DNA of 64,000 nt from Bicyclus anynana (Eukaryota > Arthropoda > Insecta > Lepidoptera > Nymphalidae): NCBI RefSeq assembly GCF_947172395.1, contig NC_069087.1, positions 18,792,889 through 18,856,888 of the forward strand, in the 5' to 3' direction. The position numbers and the translations under genes are program-made. Positions 11,431 to 21,605 of the stretch are shown one piece after another. Every line of letters begins with the position of its first letter. The stretch's first letter is position 1. The notes under the pieces are model-generated. The model made no database searches and was not told the origin of the DNA. It saw only the letters and a list, made by a program, of their open reading frames with translations.

Positions 11431-12562
11431 TGATTGGTTGAATACCTTCTTTTATTTCTATTACTTTTATGATCTTTCTGTTGGAAGTGAAACTACTCTC
11501 GATTCGGAATTGCAGACATTGCAGAGAAGAATCGATAAGAAACTCTTCAGTAGCTCTTTTTAAAAAATGATACTCGTGATTCGCTCAACAGAGAATAATC
11601 GACCGCCAACATGAAAATAATAATAATGTCTCCAGTCAAGTTGTAGCTTTCAAGCTTGGATAAAATAAATCTGATTGGTTCCCGCCATTTTACGTCCACC
11701 GGCGTCAACCAATCACAGAATGACAACTTAGACAACATGTAAGAACAAAGATGCCAGCATGAAAATAAAAATGTAATACAATTATGAAGCTAGTTTGCTT
11801 AATCCTAACACAAGCACTTTCGAAACACCAGGTATATATTATTCAATAATTGTGATATTAATTGGTCGAAAACTTAAAATTTAAAGTTTATAACTTAATA
11901 GAACTGTCGGAATTCATTCAACATCAACTCATTACCATATTAATTAGCTGCAAAAAGTAAATAAATGCAAAACATGTCGACTACAATTTACCATTGTTAT
12001 AATATAATTTTGGTCTATGGTATAATATATTAGTATATACTTTATTTTATAATTTTATATTACTGTCAATTTATAGATGTTGTTTATTAGTTATAATTAA
12101 TTACGTTGTGGTTTAACTTAAATATAAAGTATTTACCACTTCAAAAATGACATAGGACTCTTGTAAGGACCTCTTAGGGTCTCAACACAATAGTAAACTT
12201 GTTACGCCGCATACCTATACCTTTCGTAAGAACACATCGCTACCTTGTAATTTTTCCGTGGTGGCGCCATCTAGTTCACAGTGCGTAAACTAAATACCAC
12301 GATACAACAAAATTGTATGACGTGTACATAACAGTTTCATGATTTACTATTTTTCAACGCGTCTTAGACGCAATAAATAAAATCGTCTGTTTTGTAATCG
12401 TCAATAGGCCTTTTTAATTAATAGTTCTGGTGCCATAGAGAGTTGAGTATGCATAATATGAAAACCGCATTCTGTTCACAGTTTTAAACTTAAAAAATCA
12501 TCAAATGCGTGTTATGATTCTCAAATATATTATTTTTTGGAATTTAGAAATTAATTGGTACA
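11431..12562. other. Anonymous non-coding DNA
   Basis: The 63-codon minus frame at 11547-11738 has no recognisable motif. A ctagatggcgcc motif (reverse orientation) lies at 12263-12274. Nothing else was recognised. Confidence 0.5.
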
Positions 12563-12580
12563 CCCCCCCCCCCCCCCCCC
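12563..12580 (+). repeat. C homopolymer (18 nt)
   Basis: Eighteen consecutive C residues follow tggtaca. It is the counterpart of the G tract at 6519 and its length may be unreliable. Confidence 0.9.
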
Positions 12581-12996
12581 TGATTGATCTGTGAAGCTAC
12601 TAAATCTAAAATTTAGAAAAAATAAAGAAATTAGCTTTTTTACCTCTAGAATTCGGGTTCAAACCTAAAACTCAAAATTTTTAATACGATATGATAATAT
12701 GAATTTTAATTTTTATTCGGTCACTTGGGGGCGGCGGCAAGATGGACAGTTCAAAAAATAGTTCACAAAGTGTTACGCGTGATACATAAAATAAAAGAGC
12801 TTTCTAAGAAGTGTTAAATATATTTGTAAGTTTTTTTTTTATACTTGATAAATAAATATTTTTCCAGTTATTTAAGAAAATGAAAATTTTAAAATAAATA
12901 CGTATATTTGGTTTTTTTACTTATATATAAACATATTTATATATTTTTTTTCGTTTTGTAATATTTATTTTAAAACTACAAATAAAAATTATAATT

Positions 12997-13110
12997 ACTA
13001 GCGGACGCCCGCGACTTCGTTCGCTTGGAAATCGATGTGTACTTTCAACCCCTACTTCACCACTTTAGGGGTTGAATTTTAAAAATTCTTGAATCACATT
13101 ATATCGATAA
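12997..13110 (-). mobile_element. Helitron-like element terminus
   Basis: It begins actagcggacgcccgcgac, the reverse complement of a CTAG|T 3' terminus with the GCGGGCGTCCGC hairpin. It continues with 'cccctacttcaccactttag', then 'gggttgaattttaaaaat'. That last block recurs at 13850-13888. The distal end is not defined. Confidence 0.55.
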
Positions 13111-13344
13111 TCACAAAAATCAATCACAAAAATCGTACTCGTGACCTCTCAGTGTGCCATAACGTCGGAGCTATTGAGGCTCTTTACACAAACGACATCG
13201 CATCACACATAAAATGTTAAAATAACTGATAAATACATTTGTATTCAATTTGACACAGTAAAATATACCATGGTAAATTGTGGTCGACATATGTTTTGAA
13301 ATGCAGCTATTTACATGGTAATGAGTTGAATGAATTCCGAGTTC

Positions 13345-13440
13345 TATTTTGCTACAAAATGCTCTAATTCGGCTGCAAATTCTAAAACGAAGTGAGAATT
13401 GTTTTCGCTTGGCGAGCGAGGCGAGCGAGGCGAGCAACAC
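13345..13440. repeat. Dispersed short repeat and 9-bp tandem tract
   Basis: 13347-13386 (ctattttgctacaaaat..., ctaattcggctgcaaattct) is an inverted copy of 11318-11352. At 13412-13436 the 9-mer gcgagcgag/gcgaggcga repeats about 2.7 times. Minus-strand frames crossing this region (13171-13562) have compositional bias and are not taken as genes. Confidence 0.5.
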
Positions 13441-13795
13441 GTGAAGCGGAGCGATGAATACGCCGCTTTAAACGAAACTAATCTGAGAGCTGCATTTCGT
13501 TTGCAAGGTTGAAAAAGTTGCTCTTTGTCAACATTCGAGCGTACGTAAAGCTCATTAGTCAAGCCCTAAAATAGTCGACAGGTGGTCCATTTTATATCAG
13601 GATGAGAAACTAACTAAACCGCTTATTACGTGTACAAGGTACGACCACGTATGTACTTATTAGTTGTATGTTGAAAAGGAGGAGCTAGGTGAATTTCAAA
13701 ATTCGATTTTGAAATGTCAAGTTAAATTATTCGTAGGTAGAACTACAGGTCCAGAAGGTAGTTTCTGAGACGAGGTGGCCAAACAAATATAAGGT

Positions 13796-14170
13796 ACTAA
13801 CGGACACCTGCGACGTCGTCTGCGTTTAAATCAATGTAAACTTTCAAGCCCTATTTCACCACTTTAGGGGTTGAATTTTAAAAATTTTTGAATTACAATC
13901 TATTTCGTAATTTTTTTTATGATTTAAGCACAATTTTTTAAAACTCTAACTCTAAAAATGAAGAACATTCCATAAAAACTTTCAACCCATATTTCACCCC
14001 CTTCTAATTTTATTTTCGCAATAAAAGTATCCTATAACCTTCTCCGTATTATGGTCTTAAACAGCGCCAAGTTTTTTGAATTTGAAAATTTGAATTAATT
14101 CAGTAGCTTTAGCGTGATGCCCGAATAACAAAAAAACACGGCCAGACAGACAAACAGACAAAAAATCGAA
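13796..14170 (-). mobile_element. Helitron-like element, longer related copy
   Basis: It starts actaacggacacctgcgac and shares 'ttcaccactttaggggttga' with the copy at 12997. It then continues through 'cataaaaactttcaacccat', then 'atttcacccc', and ends in the gccagacagacaaacagac tract. The segment at 53640-53990 has the complementary order (gggtgaaataggggttgaaa-type text, then aagcggttgaagtcg), so both belong to one family. There is no protein-coding capacity. Confidence 0.5.
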
Positions 14171-14287
14171 AAAAAATATTTTTAACTTCAGTAACAATTA
14201 TATAATGTCCCCCAACAATTTTTCTCAAAATATCTTCAATATACAGAATGTACAAAATGTGCAGTATTCGTATTATAAGTATAGATT

Positions 14288-14300
14288 CTAGATGGCGCTG
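14288..14300 (+). promoter_or_regulatory. ctagatggcgctg motif
   Basis: This is one of three near-identical words in the window (12263-12274 reversed; 25882-25894 with one change). It resembles the core of insect CTCF-type sites, but it may simply be a repeat-borne word. Confidence 0.2.
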
Positions 14301-14587
14301 TCATCCGTTATGCCACGCTAACGTTTGTTGTTACAAATGTTATAAGTAAAATTTCAAATTGCGAACAAATTTACAGAATTCGACCAGTTTTATTATGAGT
14401 TTTGATTTAGTAAAGTTATTAACTATTTCTATTTCTACTTCTACTTATTCAAGATGAGAACCTCTAAGTATTCATGTCATAATAGATATATTATTTTGAT
14501 CTAGTTATAATAAACGGACCAAGCAGATACTCACTTAGGTGGAAAACAAAGTGGTGCTGTGTTCGGTCGCGCGATGCGACGCGGTCT

Positions 14588-14626
14588 AATATAAACTATG
14601 AAACAGCTCGCAGTCTTAGACAGTTG
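14588..14626 (+). promoter_or_regulatory. Candidate TATA/initiator core promoter
   Basis: tataaa starts at 14590. A CAGT initiator-like word has its A at 14622, 32 nt downstream, which is normal spacing for an insect core promoter. A GC-rich segment follows (14735-14870). No exon or splice structure can be attached, and chance is a fair alternative. Confidence 0.25.
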
Positions 14627-14734
14627 GTATTACGAGTATATCCGCTCCGTCGAACTAATCAGACGTTACAGGTGTTTCGCATTTATTTATCCTATGAGTT
14701 ATATTATATAGAGGAGCCACACCAGCGTCATGCT

Positions 14735-14870
14735 ACTAGTGCACGCCGCGAGCGCCCGCGCCGCGCACCTAGCCAGCGGTCGCTATCTAATCGGCCATTA
14801 CGTGATTACACCTCGTTACTTAGCGCCGCCCGCCCTACGACCGCCCGCCCGCCGCGCTCCATCGCTTATA
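14735..14870. other. GC/CpG-rich patch
   Basis: This stretch (gccgcgagcgcccgcgccgcgc and cgcccgcccgccgcgctcc) is strikingly richer in CpG than the surrounding DNA. It lies in a 105-codon frame (14624-14941) whose product is Arg/Pro-rich and looks compositional rather than real. It could be an unmethylated regulatory region, a first exon or foreign DNA. Confidence 0.4.
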
Positions 14871-15111
14871 TTGATGCAAATGAGAGCCATGCCTGTCTAA
14901 GCATCCAACCTAATATATTTGACCGATTTGAAATACATTGATGCTAGTTAGCGATGACACTCTGCTTGAGATTAGCTGTATTATACAAAAACAATTATTT
15001 CAATCCATAGATGTGCGTGTTTAAGCAAACAAACAATCATACGAGTATATGCATCCAAACACTCTTCCGCTATAAATATGCGCGTAACAATATCTGTGGC
15101 GTAATTGGTAA

Positions 15112-15482
15112 TGTCTTTTCGTTCGAAACTCCTCAGTGCCTGAAGACGAAAGAGTTCGAACAGTGCGTGATAACCTACGGATCCGAGACTTGGTCGCTAA
15201 CTATGGCCTTATTAAAAGGCTCAAAGTCACACAGCGGGCGATGGAGCGAGAGGGTTTCTCTGCGTGATCGAATCAGAAATGAGGAGATCTGCAGACGAAC
15301 CAAAGTCACTGACGTAGATCAGCGAGTCGCGAGGCTGTAGTGGCAATAGGCAGGCCACATGGTTCGCAGAGCCGATGGACGTTGGGGTCCCAAGGTGCTG
15401 GAATGGCGACCCCGCACCGGAAAGCGCAGAGTTGATCGACCCCCCACTAGGTGGACCGAAGACATCATGCGGGTTGCAGGGA
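15112..15482 (+). pseudogene. RTE-class LINE 3' fragment with stops
   Basis: It aligns with the intact RTE ORF from 'FSSKIPQCLKTKVFEQC' to 'TRWTEDIKRIAG'. An 11-nt deletion after 'EQCV' removes 'LPVM' and shifts the frame. At 15338-15350 the equivalent of 'KLKWQWAG' carries two stop codons. The copy ends at gcgggttgcagggaaatt and lacks the last 35 codons and the (GAT)n tail. It is clearly dead. Confidence 0.85.
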
Positions 15483-17325
15483 AATTAAATAAAACGGGGG
15501 ACCGTTCATTTTCAATTATTAATATAAATCATGATTTGATGATGAAAACTGCGGTATACCGTATTTCGAAAGAATTTAACTTTTGAATGCAAATACATTT
15601 CCGCGTTACTCGATATCTGCGGTACTGACGATAATCCGTCGAAACTTCATTTGGTGTGAGAGCTCACACATAATGTTCATAAACCGAAAACTCAATTAAT
15701 GTGATTGCTGAAAGAAGAAATCTTGATTATTTTTAAATATTTTCAGACATTTTTGTCAGGTTTTTGCACACTAATTAAAATTGGTAAATTAAATTAAAGT
15801 AAACTTTCTAGAAAGACGATTTTGTTGTGGTTGTAAAAACAATAATGCGTTTGTGTGTGAAAATGAAGGAGCGTTAGCAAATCAGATTGGTGTTTCTAAA
15901 TTAATATCTACACAGAAACGAGTATTGACAGGTGAGGAGTCGCTAAACAACTTTCGTTGATAAACCGGTCGATGTCACGTATCTTCCACACATTGGAAGG
16001 TATCTAAATAAATGAAAGAAAATACGCAAAACTTAAATGTTCTTGAAACATCCTTTTGCTAAGATACCACTTTAGTCTTCATAGCGGTATGTGTCGCATT
16101 AGCTTAAAGTTATTTGCATGTATCCATCGCAACGCGGCTCATGCCTCGCCCATGGTTATTTGCATTCCGTTCAAGAGAGTGTACACTCAAAGCTAACGAA
16201 ATCGTCCCGAACCGGTTTCGTTTGACCCGACAATCGGATCAAGGCGGCTAACTAACATTAAACAAAACTCGGCTTTTATTAAAAATGTGTGAATTCTGCA
16301 AAATAATCGCGCTATCGAAGTGAAAGCTCCCACGACCGCGAGATATAAGCGGCTCGCAATGACCCGCTTTTGGGTTTTGGGTTTATTGTGCACTCTGTTA
16401 TTACTCCGAAAACATTAAAAATTACAATAACTCCTTTAACTTACGGCCGCGGTTCTAAAGTGCGCCGTTAAATGTTGAAACGCTGGCGGCCGGCCAACCT
16501 TACGAAGCTCCTCCGTAACGAGATTTTATGCAAATTTGGATAAACCCGCTCAATATATTAGTTTCTATATTTCCGAACCAATCAACTCAATATCAGCGAG
16601 GATTACGTTAAGCGATTTTGAATGCTTCGCCTCATCTCAGAGAGGTACTTTACGAATTTATAATTCTTAAATTAAACATTAAAACAGCATTTGATGTTTA
16701 AAAGCACTCTTTAAATGACAAGTCGGACTATTTGTAGAGTTCAAACTACTGGTTTGGAAATAATAGATAAATTTCCTCAGATGGCTTCGACAGTTTCAAA
16801 TCGTTAAAGTAACGAGCGACTAATCGCCCGGTTATACCGCATGGTCTGAGTCACTCGTACGGTCGTATCATAGTTAAAATAATGTATCGCGACTTAGTTA
16901 AACTTGCAGATTACTAAAACAATATTAGCACTATAACAATCTGCGTGTTGTACGAGGTCTTACATACTGTTGCTTTTTGTGTGTATTTATGAATATTGGA
17001 GCAAAACTATTTTTTGGTTTAAAGCTCAAAATATAATGGTGCCGATAACAGTTAACAGTGACGATTATGTAAGTAATTGAAGTTAAAATAGTTCATTTTA
17101 TTGTGTGCTAAGGTTATGTTCCGGTCGCGCGTGTGGCTGGGCCCTAAGACCATATTGAACAATAGCTCCAGAGAGCGATGCCGCAGTTGGCGGCAACTCG
17201 GGCGTTCACATTCCGACTTTAAAAGATTTGCAACAGATTTTCCGATTTCGTGCGAGCGCCGCGTCCTCGTGCGGCGCTCAGTTTTGCATTTATTTGATTT
17301 TCTTTGACTTATTGAGGAAAATCTC
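15483..17325. other. Anonymous non-coding DNA
   Basis: No repeat copy or protein-like ORF was recognised. The stretch around 16130-16520 has balanced composition and lacks repeat signatures, so it is a reasonable place to look for conserved non-coding sequence. Confidence 0.45.
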
Positions 17326-17326
17326 C

Positions 17327-17400
17327 ACTTTTTAGGGTTCCGAACGTACGTAGTACAAAAACGGAACGCTTATATTTCCCTTTGCGATCAATCTGGAATG
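17327..17400 (+). repeat. 'GGGTTCCG' dispersed element fragment
   Basis: agggttccgaacgtacgtag, then tacaaaaacggaacgcttat, is related to the longer copy at 24943-25020 and the scrap at 59113-59130. The paired ggttccg/cggaac words form a small hairpin. The class is unknown. Confidence 0.4.
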
Positions 17401-17529
17401 ATGTGCGATATTGCTACTGAAGGTTAACCAATCCAATGACAAAAATATTTTTAATATTCTGTTACCTAGTCTAGAAATGAACTTTATTGATATAATGAGA
17501 CTAAGTTTTTATTTTTAATTGTTATTAGC

Positions 17530-17702
17530 GAATGGCTCACGTAAATCCCGGTCTTGTAGGAAAACAGGGATAAAAATAACCTATGCCACTTGCAAATAAC
17601 GTGGCTTTCTACTGTAGAAGAATTATTAAAATCGTTTCAGTAAATCCAGAGGTTACCCCCTACAACCTTACAAACTTTACCTGTTTATAATATTAGTATT
17701 TA
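17530..17702 (-). mobile_element. Helitron-like element, reverse orientation
   Basis: The text aaatcccggtcttgtaggaa, then cagggataaaaataacctatg, ..., taaaatcgtttcagtaaatc, ..., tttataatattagta is the reverse of the order seen in the plus-strand copies. The last words correspond to their TC...aatattataaag 5' terminus. The CTAG end is eroded. Confidence 0.5.
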
Positions 17703-17748
17703 ATTTCTTAAATAGAAATATTATAAACAGTGTCAAAAACGGTAAACG

Positions 17749-17775
17749 AAACCTGCATATCTGGTATGCAGGTTT
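17749..17775. repeat. Perfect 11-bp hairpin
   Basis: aaacctgcata at 17749-17759, a 5-nt loop, then tatgcaggttt at 17765-17775. Its function is unknown. Confidence 0.8.
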
Positions 17776-17979
17776 CCTTTAATAATAATGTAATGGAATT
17801 TTTTAATATAAAGGAATTTTCTTAATTTTCTGCGTGTGTCAAGTCTGCCTATCCGCATCCGCAAAATATTAGTATAGCTTGACCGCGATAATGCAAAGAG
17901 GCAAACATTGCGTACTAGTGAACTATGCCACAAAATAATTCTACTTGTTTTGTTTTTGTTATTACAATACCACTGCACA

Positions 17980-18305
17980 AATCTATCGCTTCGAGCTTAT
18001 AGTATTATAACCTTAAGTGATACCCGCTAAGCCAGGATTAGGGGCAAAACATTTGTTCGCAAGCTAAATATAGAGCAGTATTACCGGCCGGCGAACAGAT
18101 GCGTATCTTACGATCGAGTGCGAAAGTCATTAGCGATACCATCGGTCGATAGCGAGCGCTGATAGCGAGCGTTTCGTAACGACAGGTTCTAGCCACACAC
18201 CACACACACTTTCACTGCACTGGCCTCTGCTGATACGTTTTTAAAATAACTGTTACTAATATCTTAATATACATATCTCGGTGGATTGTTGCTAAAATAG
18301 GATTA
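17980..18305. other. Anonymous DNA, moderately GC-rich
   Basis: No ORF is present. The short repeated words gatagcgagcg at 18150-18172 are the only structure seen. Confidence 0.4.
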
Positions 18306-18503
18306 TCACACTAATATTATAAAGGCGAAAGTTTGTGTGTGTGTAAGTGTGCATGTATGTTTATTTGGCTGAAATTTGGAATAGTAATAGATTTTACTCT
18401 GGATTAACACATAGGCTACTTTTCGTCCTCGAAAAGACCATGGTTCCCGCTGAATTTGTGATAAACTCAATTCCACGCGGACGAAATCGCGGGCATTCGC
18501 TAG
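18306..18503 (+). mobile_element. Intact non-autonomous Helitron-like element
   Basis: The 198-bp element starts tcacactaatattataaagg and ends gggcattcgctag. It is flanked by A at 18305 and T at 18504, the A|T target expected for Helitrons, with 5' TC and 3' CTAG (CTRR). Internally it has a (GT)n tract, 'gctgaaatttggaatagtaa', 'ggattaacacataggctact' and 'accatggttcccgctgaatt'. The 3' hairpin (GCGGGCNNNCGC) is weakened. There is no Rep/helicase ORF, so it depends on an autonomous partner elsewhere. The 88-codon frame across it is not a gene. Confidence 0.65.
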
Positions 18504-18808
18504 TTTTTAATATTTTTTATCAATTAAAAATGCTGTTTTTCGTAAAATCGACCCACTTAAATGTGCCCTTTGAACCGGATGTAGAACCATTAAAAACACT
18601 AGACAAAATTTGAATTGTATTATTACATTAACATCGTAACGTCAGCAGTTCTTTGTGAAAAGGCAACAAGTTGATATTGTGGAGTATTATGAATAGTTTA
18701 AAATAAATTGGAAGTTGTATTACGAACCAACCTAATAAATCAAGGTTCCTATATTGTTTTGAATCTTCAAGGGGACAACGATGCCCATCTGGCATTAAAA
18801 ATAGGCTT

Positions 18809-18838
18809 ATGATGATGATGATGATGATGATGATGATG
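18809..18838 (+). repeat. (ATG)n microsatellite
   Basis: There are about ten uninterrupted ATG triplets. RTE copies here end in (GAT)n, so this could be an orphan LINE tail, but no RTE coding remnant precedes it. Confidence 0.85.
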
Positions 18839-18946
18839 CGTGTTAATAAAAAAATAATAAATAAAAATAAAAATGTGCACGTCAGTTTTTATTGAATAAT
18901 GTTTCCCGACAACAGATCTGTGGACTTTTCAGATAACGAGATCAAG

Positions 18947-18996
18947 TGTGGGTAGCTGTGGGTAGCTGTGGGTAGCTGTGGGTAGCTGTAGGTGTC
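18947..18996 (+). repeat. 10-bp tandem repeat (tgtgggtagc x5)
   Basis: Five head-to-tail copies of tgtgggtagc are present, the last diverging to tgtaggtgtc. The lack of divergence indicates recent expansion. Confidence 0.9.
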
Positions 18997-19197
18997 AGGA
19001 ATAACATTATATTCGTACTTCTCCGAGATCACCTTTAGCTGCTGTGAAAAGAAAACTCCGTTATTTACAAGGTCATTTAATATTCGTGAGATCCGTCTCT
19101 CGCGTGGACTGCCAAATATTCCCTTGAAATCTTAGTTTATATGAAAATTTTGTTACTGAAGAGTAAATAGGATTTGAAAGGACTAGCCGGCTCTGAT

Positions 19198-19392
19198 TTT
19201 TTTATCTTTACAAGTTAGCCCTTGACTACAATCTCACCTGATGGTACTCGTAAGATAAGATGCAATGTAAGATGAAAGCAGGCTAAATAGTTACGAGGAG
19301 GATGAAAATCCGCATACACCCCTTTCGGTTTCTACACGACATCGTATCGGAACGCTAAATCGCTTGACGGTACGTCTTTACCGGTTTTCTAC
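19198..19392 (-). mobile_element. tRNA-derived SINE family B, 5'-truncated
   Basis: Minus-strand 3' part of the SINE family best seen at 33536-33829. Blocks visible on the plus strand are acaagttagcccttgactac, aatctcacctgatgg, aggaggatgaaaatcc, cggtttctacacgacatcgt and aacgctaaatcgcttg. The tRNA-like head is missing. A short T stretch at 19198 corresponds to the A-rich tail. Confidence 0.75.
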
Positions 19393-19419
19393 AATATTTA
19401 TTATCAGGTACCAGGACCA

Positions 19420-19562
19420 GGACTGAGGGCTCAAGTTACGTATCGTTTATGGGTTGCTACTGAACACTTCTTGGAAGAGAGAAAAGTTCAATATTTCATC
19501 ACCCTGGATTCGTACCCAGATCCTCATCTGGCTGCATAGACTAACCACTGAACGACAAGGTA
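19420..19562 (-). mobile_element. tRNA-derived SINE family C
   Basis: On the minus strand it begins accttgtcgttcagtggtta (A-box-like), then ctgggtacgaatccag (B-box-like). The non-tRNA body is gatgaaatattgaacttttc. Related copies or fragments are at 21184-21294 (+), 48095-48165 (-) and 6030-6075 (-). It is not a functional tRNA, because acceptor pairing is lost and the anticodon arm is poor. Confidence 0.55.
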
Positions 19563-20081
19563 GTTTCTAGTATTATTCCTTGAGCTCATTATCTTCTGGA
19601 CGCTTCAAATGCACCAAGAACTTTCAATTTGAATGAATTATGTACAGGACATTGACCTGATTCTGCAGCTATAGGACAAGAGTCTGAAAGTGATGATCGC
19701 AGTAAACCGCCATCCGTTACTGCCACTCGTGACGATCGTCGTAAACTTGGAGTACATACTCGTACATAATTGCATACAAATATATGGACTGAAGGTAAAT
19801 CTGAATCCACAGAAATATTTGGGTCTTGATTACAAAAGAAGGCCGACTCCATTGCGGGCTTCTTTATAGATCAGACGCTATTGGATACTTTGATAGTAGA
19901 TATTTAAATAACATTAAATGAAACTTACAAAGTATATCATATTTTTTTAGACTTTTCTCCTTACTCTTGTGTTCCTACTTGTCTGTTTTACTAATGGTAG
20001 CCTACATAAAATTATTGAAGAGGGATATAGAGCTAGACTCACCACGTTGTTACAACTAAAGTAGGTGGGCTAAGAATAGAT
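19563..20081. other. Anonymous non-coding DNA
   Basis: The 87-codon minus frame (19589-19852) has no recognisable domain. No repeats were seen. Confidence 0.45.
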
Positions 20082-20093
20082 AAGTACGTAGGT

Positions 20094-20360
20094 ATTGGAT
20101 AGAAGCAGGCAATACTTTGCGGAAGTTCATCATGATTATATAATGATTTATTTATTTTGCTATCATCCGCGAAAAGTCGACGAACCCATTGTGCAATTGC
20201 AAAATTTTGCAATTGCACGTTGTAGAGTCAACATCTCCTGAGGATGTTCCGGTTTCGGGGTGAAACGTACGTAGAGAGTGTTTTGTCGGACCTGGGTGAC
20301 GTTGTCGCATGGGTTCGTCGACTTTTCGCGGATGATAGCAAAATAAATAAATCATTATAT
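20094..20360 (+). mobile_element. Hairpin element, copy 1 (shortened left arm)
   Basis: It is bounded by a 12-bp direct repeat aagtacgtaggt (20082-20093 and 20361-20372). The head ggatagaagcaggc...ttcatcatga is followed by a left arm (about 20135-20189), a short A/T spacer with gtgcaattgcaaaattttgc, and a full-length right half ending gatgatagcaaaataaataa, then atcattatat. Compared with copies 2 and 3, two bases in the left arm (gaaaagtcgacgaaccca) differ, and the right arm carries the exact complementary changes (tgggttcgtcgacttttc). There is no coding capacity; frames through it are arm translations. See copy 3 for the complete structure. Confidence 0.75.
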
Positions 20361-20460
20361 AAGTACGTAGGTTTAGGGAGATGTTGTTTGACTCTTTTAA
20401 TTTCACTTTCAGATAATGATAACCAATAATGTCGGTATAACATGATCTTCGAGACACGGG

Positions 20461-20512
20461 GGTATAATAATAATAATTCATTTATTCATAAGAAAGCAGG
20501 TTTACAGAACTT
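20461..20512 (-). repeat. LINE 3' tail with (ATT)n, copy 1
   Basis: ataataataataattcattt, then attcataagaaagcaggttt, is the reverse complement of the tail at 55022-55083. It probably represents a CR1-like LINE 3' terminus with a triplet-repeat end. Confidence 0.5.
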
Positions 20513-20728
20513 GTTCCTTCTAAGTGATACCACAGTAAAACAAACAACAACTTACCAAATCTGGACTACCTACTAATTTCCGGATTACTTACTGATTTCA
20601 TTAAAATAATTAGTGTATTAAAGCTCTTGATCTCTTGCGTTATTTTAACTTACATTCCATCCATCGTCCTGATCAGTTTTTGTATTGAAATCCATATAGG
20701 AAAACAGATAAAATCTTTTTAACAAAAA

Positions 20729-20896
20729 AATTGAACCGACTTCAAAATCACAAAAATAAACTAAAAAGCTAAAAATAACATCATATGTGCTACCTTCTGA
20801 TCACTTTGAAGGCGGTGCCAAGCCAGTGACGTAGTAACAAACATAAAAAAAAACATACGCGTCCAATTGAGAACCTCCTACTTTTTTTGAAGTCGG
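20729..20896. mobile_element. TIR element (CGACTTCAAAA family), copy 2
   Basis: The left end aaccgacttcaaaatcac and the right end ttttttgaagtcggtt are inverted. The internal phrases aactaaaaagctaaaaataa, cttctgatcactttgaaggc and ggtgccaagcc are shared with 7688-7985 (reverse strand) and 58072-58540. It has no ORF. Confidence 0.65.
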
Positions 20897-21183
20897 TTAA
20901 ATATATCAATATAATCGCTACTAATCTATGACCTCATGATTGACCAACGAGGTAATTTACTTAAGAGTTTGCCCAAAACCATTCAATTAACAAAAAGTCT
21001 GCATACATAGGATAAAGAAAGTTTAATTTTGCGCCCCGATACCTTGGCCGTTTACGCTCTCCTTACGGCCTCCATTTTGTAGTCACCGGTGTCAGTTATT
21101 AGTGATCTTGGGAGAAAATATTCGCAGATCGTGATCTTCCCAAAACACTAAACGAAAATCTACAAAATAAGAGTATTTCTGTA

Positions 21184-21294
21184 CCTTGGTCTAGTGGTTA
21201 GTGGTAAGCCTGTGTGGTTTTAAAATACGAGACCCTGGGTTCGAATCCTGGATCGTGCTGTATGAAATGCTGAGTCTTTCTTTTAAAAGTTCAG
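21184..21294 (+). mobile_element. tRNA-like SINE head, family C
   Basis: ccttggtctagtggttagtg (A-box region) and ccctgggttcgaatcctgg (B box) are spaced as in a tRNA. They are followed by tgaaatgctgagtctttctt, resembling the body at 19420-19562. It abuts the family B SINE that starts at 21299. A decayed tRNA gene is possible, but the tail similarity favours a SINE. Confidence 0.5.
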
Positions 21295-21298
21295 TTTG

Positions 21299-21602
21299 AC
21301 GTTCTCCGTGGCGCAGTGGTATGAGCGGTGGATTTACAAATAGGATGTTGGAGCTCGATCCTCGGCTTGGCAGATTGAGATTTTCTTAATTGGTCCAGGT
21401 CTGGCTGGTAGGAGGCTTCGATCGTCGCTAGATACCACCCTACCGGCAAAGACGTACCGCCAAGCGATTTAGCGTTCCGGTACGATGCCGTGTTGAAACC
21501 GAAAGGGGTGTAGATTTTCATTCTCCTCCTAACAAGTTAGCCCGCTTACATATTAGACTGTATCACTTACCGTCAGGTGAGATTGTAGAATATAAAAAAA
21601 AA
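21299..21602 (+). mobile_element. tRNA-derived SINE family B, near full length
   Basis: The tRNA-like head (cgttctccgtggcgcagtgg, B box region gagctcgatcctcgg) is followed by the body (attttcttaattggtccagg, taccaccctaccggcaaaga, ttagcgttccggtacgatg, ctaacaagttagcccgctt, cgtcaggtgagattgtag) and an A-tail at 21594-21602. The organisation is that of Pol III-transcribed SINEs mobilised by LINE machinery. The family resembles lepidopteran 'Metulj'-type SINEs from memory, which was not verified. Confidence 0.8.
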
Positions 21603-21605
21603 TTC

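Noticed and set aside
14624..14941. 105-aa Arg/Pro-rich frame as a gene
   Set aside because: The composition follows the CpG-rich patch; there is no start context, domain or splice evidence. Only the regulatory-island possibility is kept.
21184..21260. Functional tRNA gene
   Set aside because: A- and B-box words are present, but the cloverleaf is incomplete and the downstream sequence matches a SINE body.
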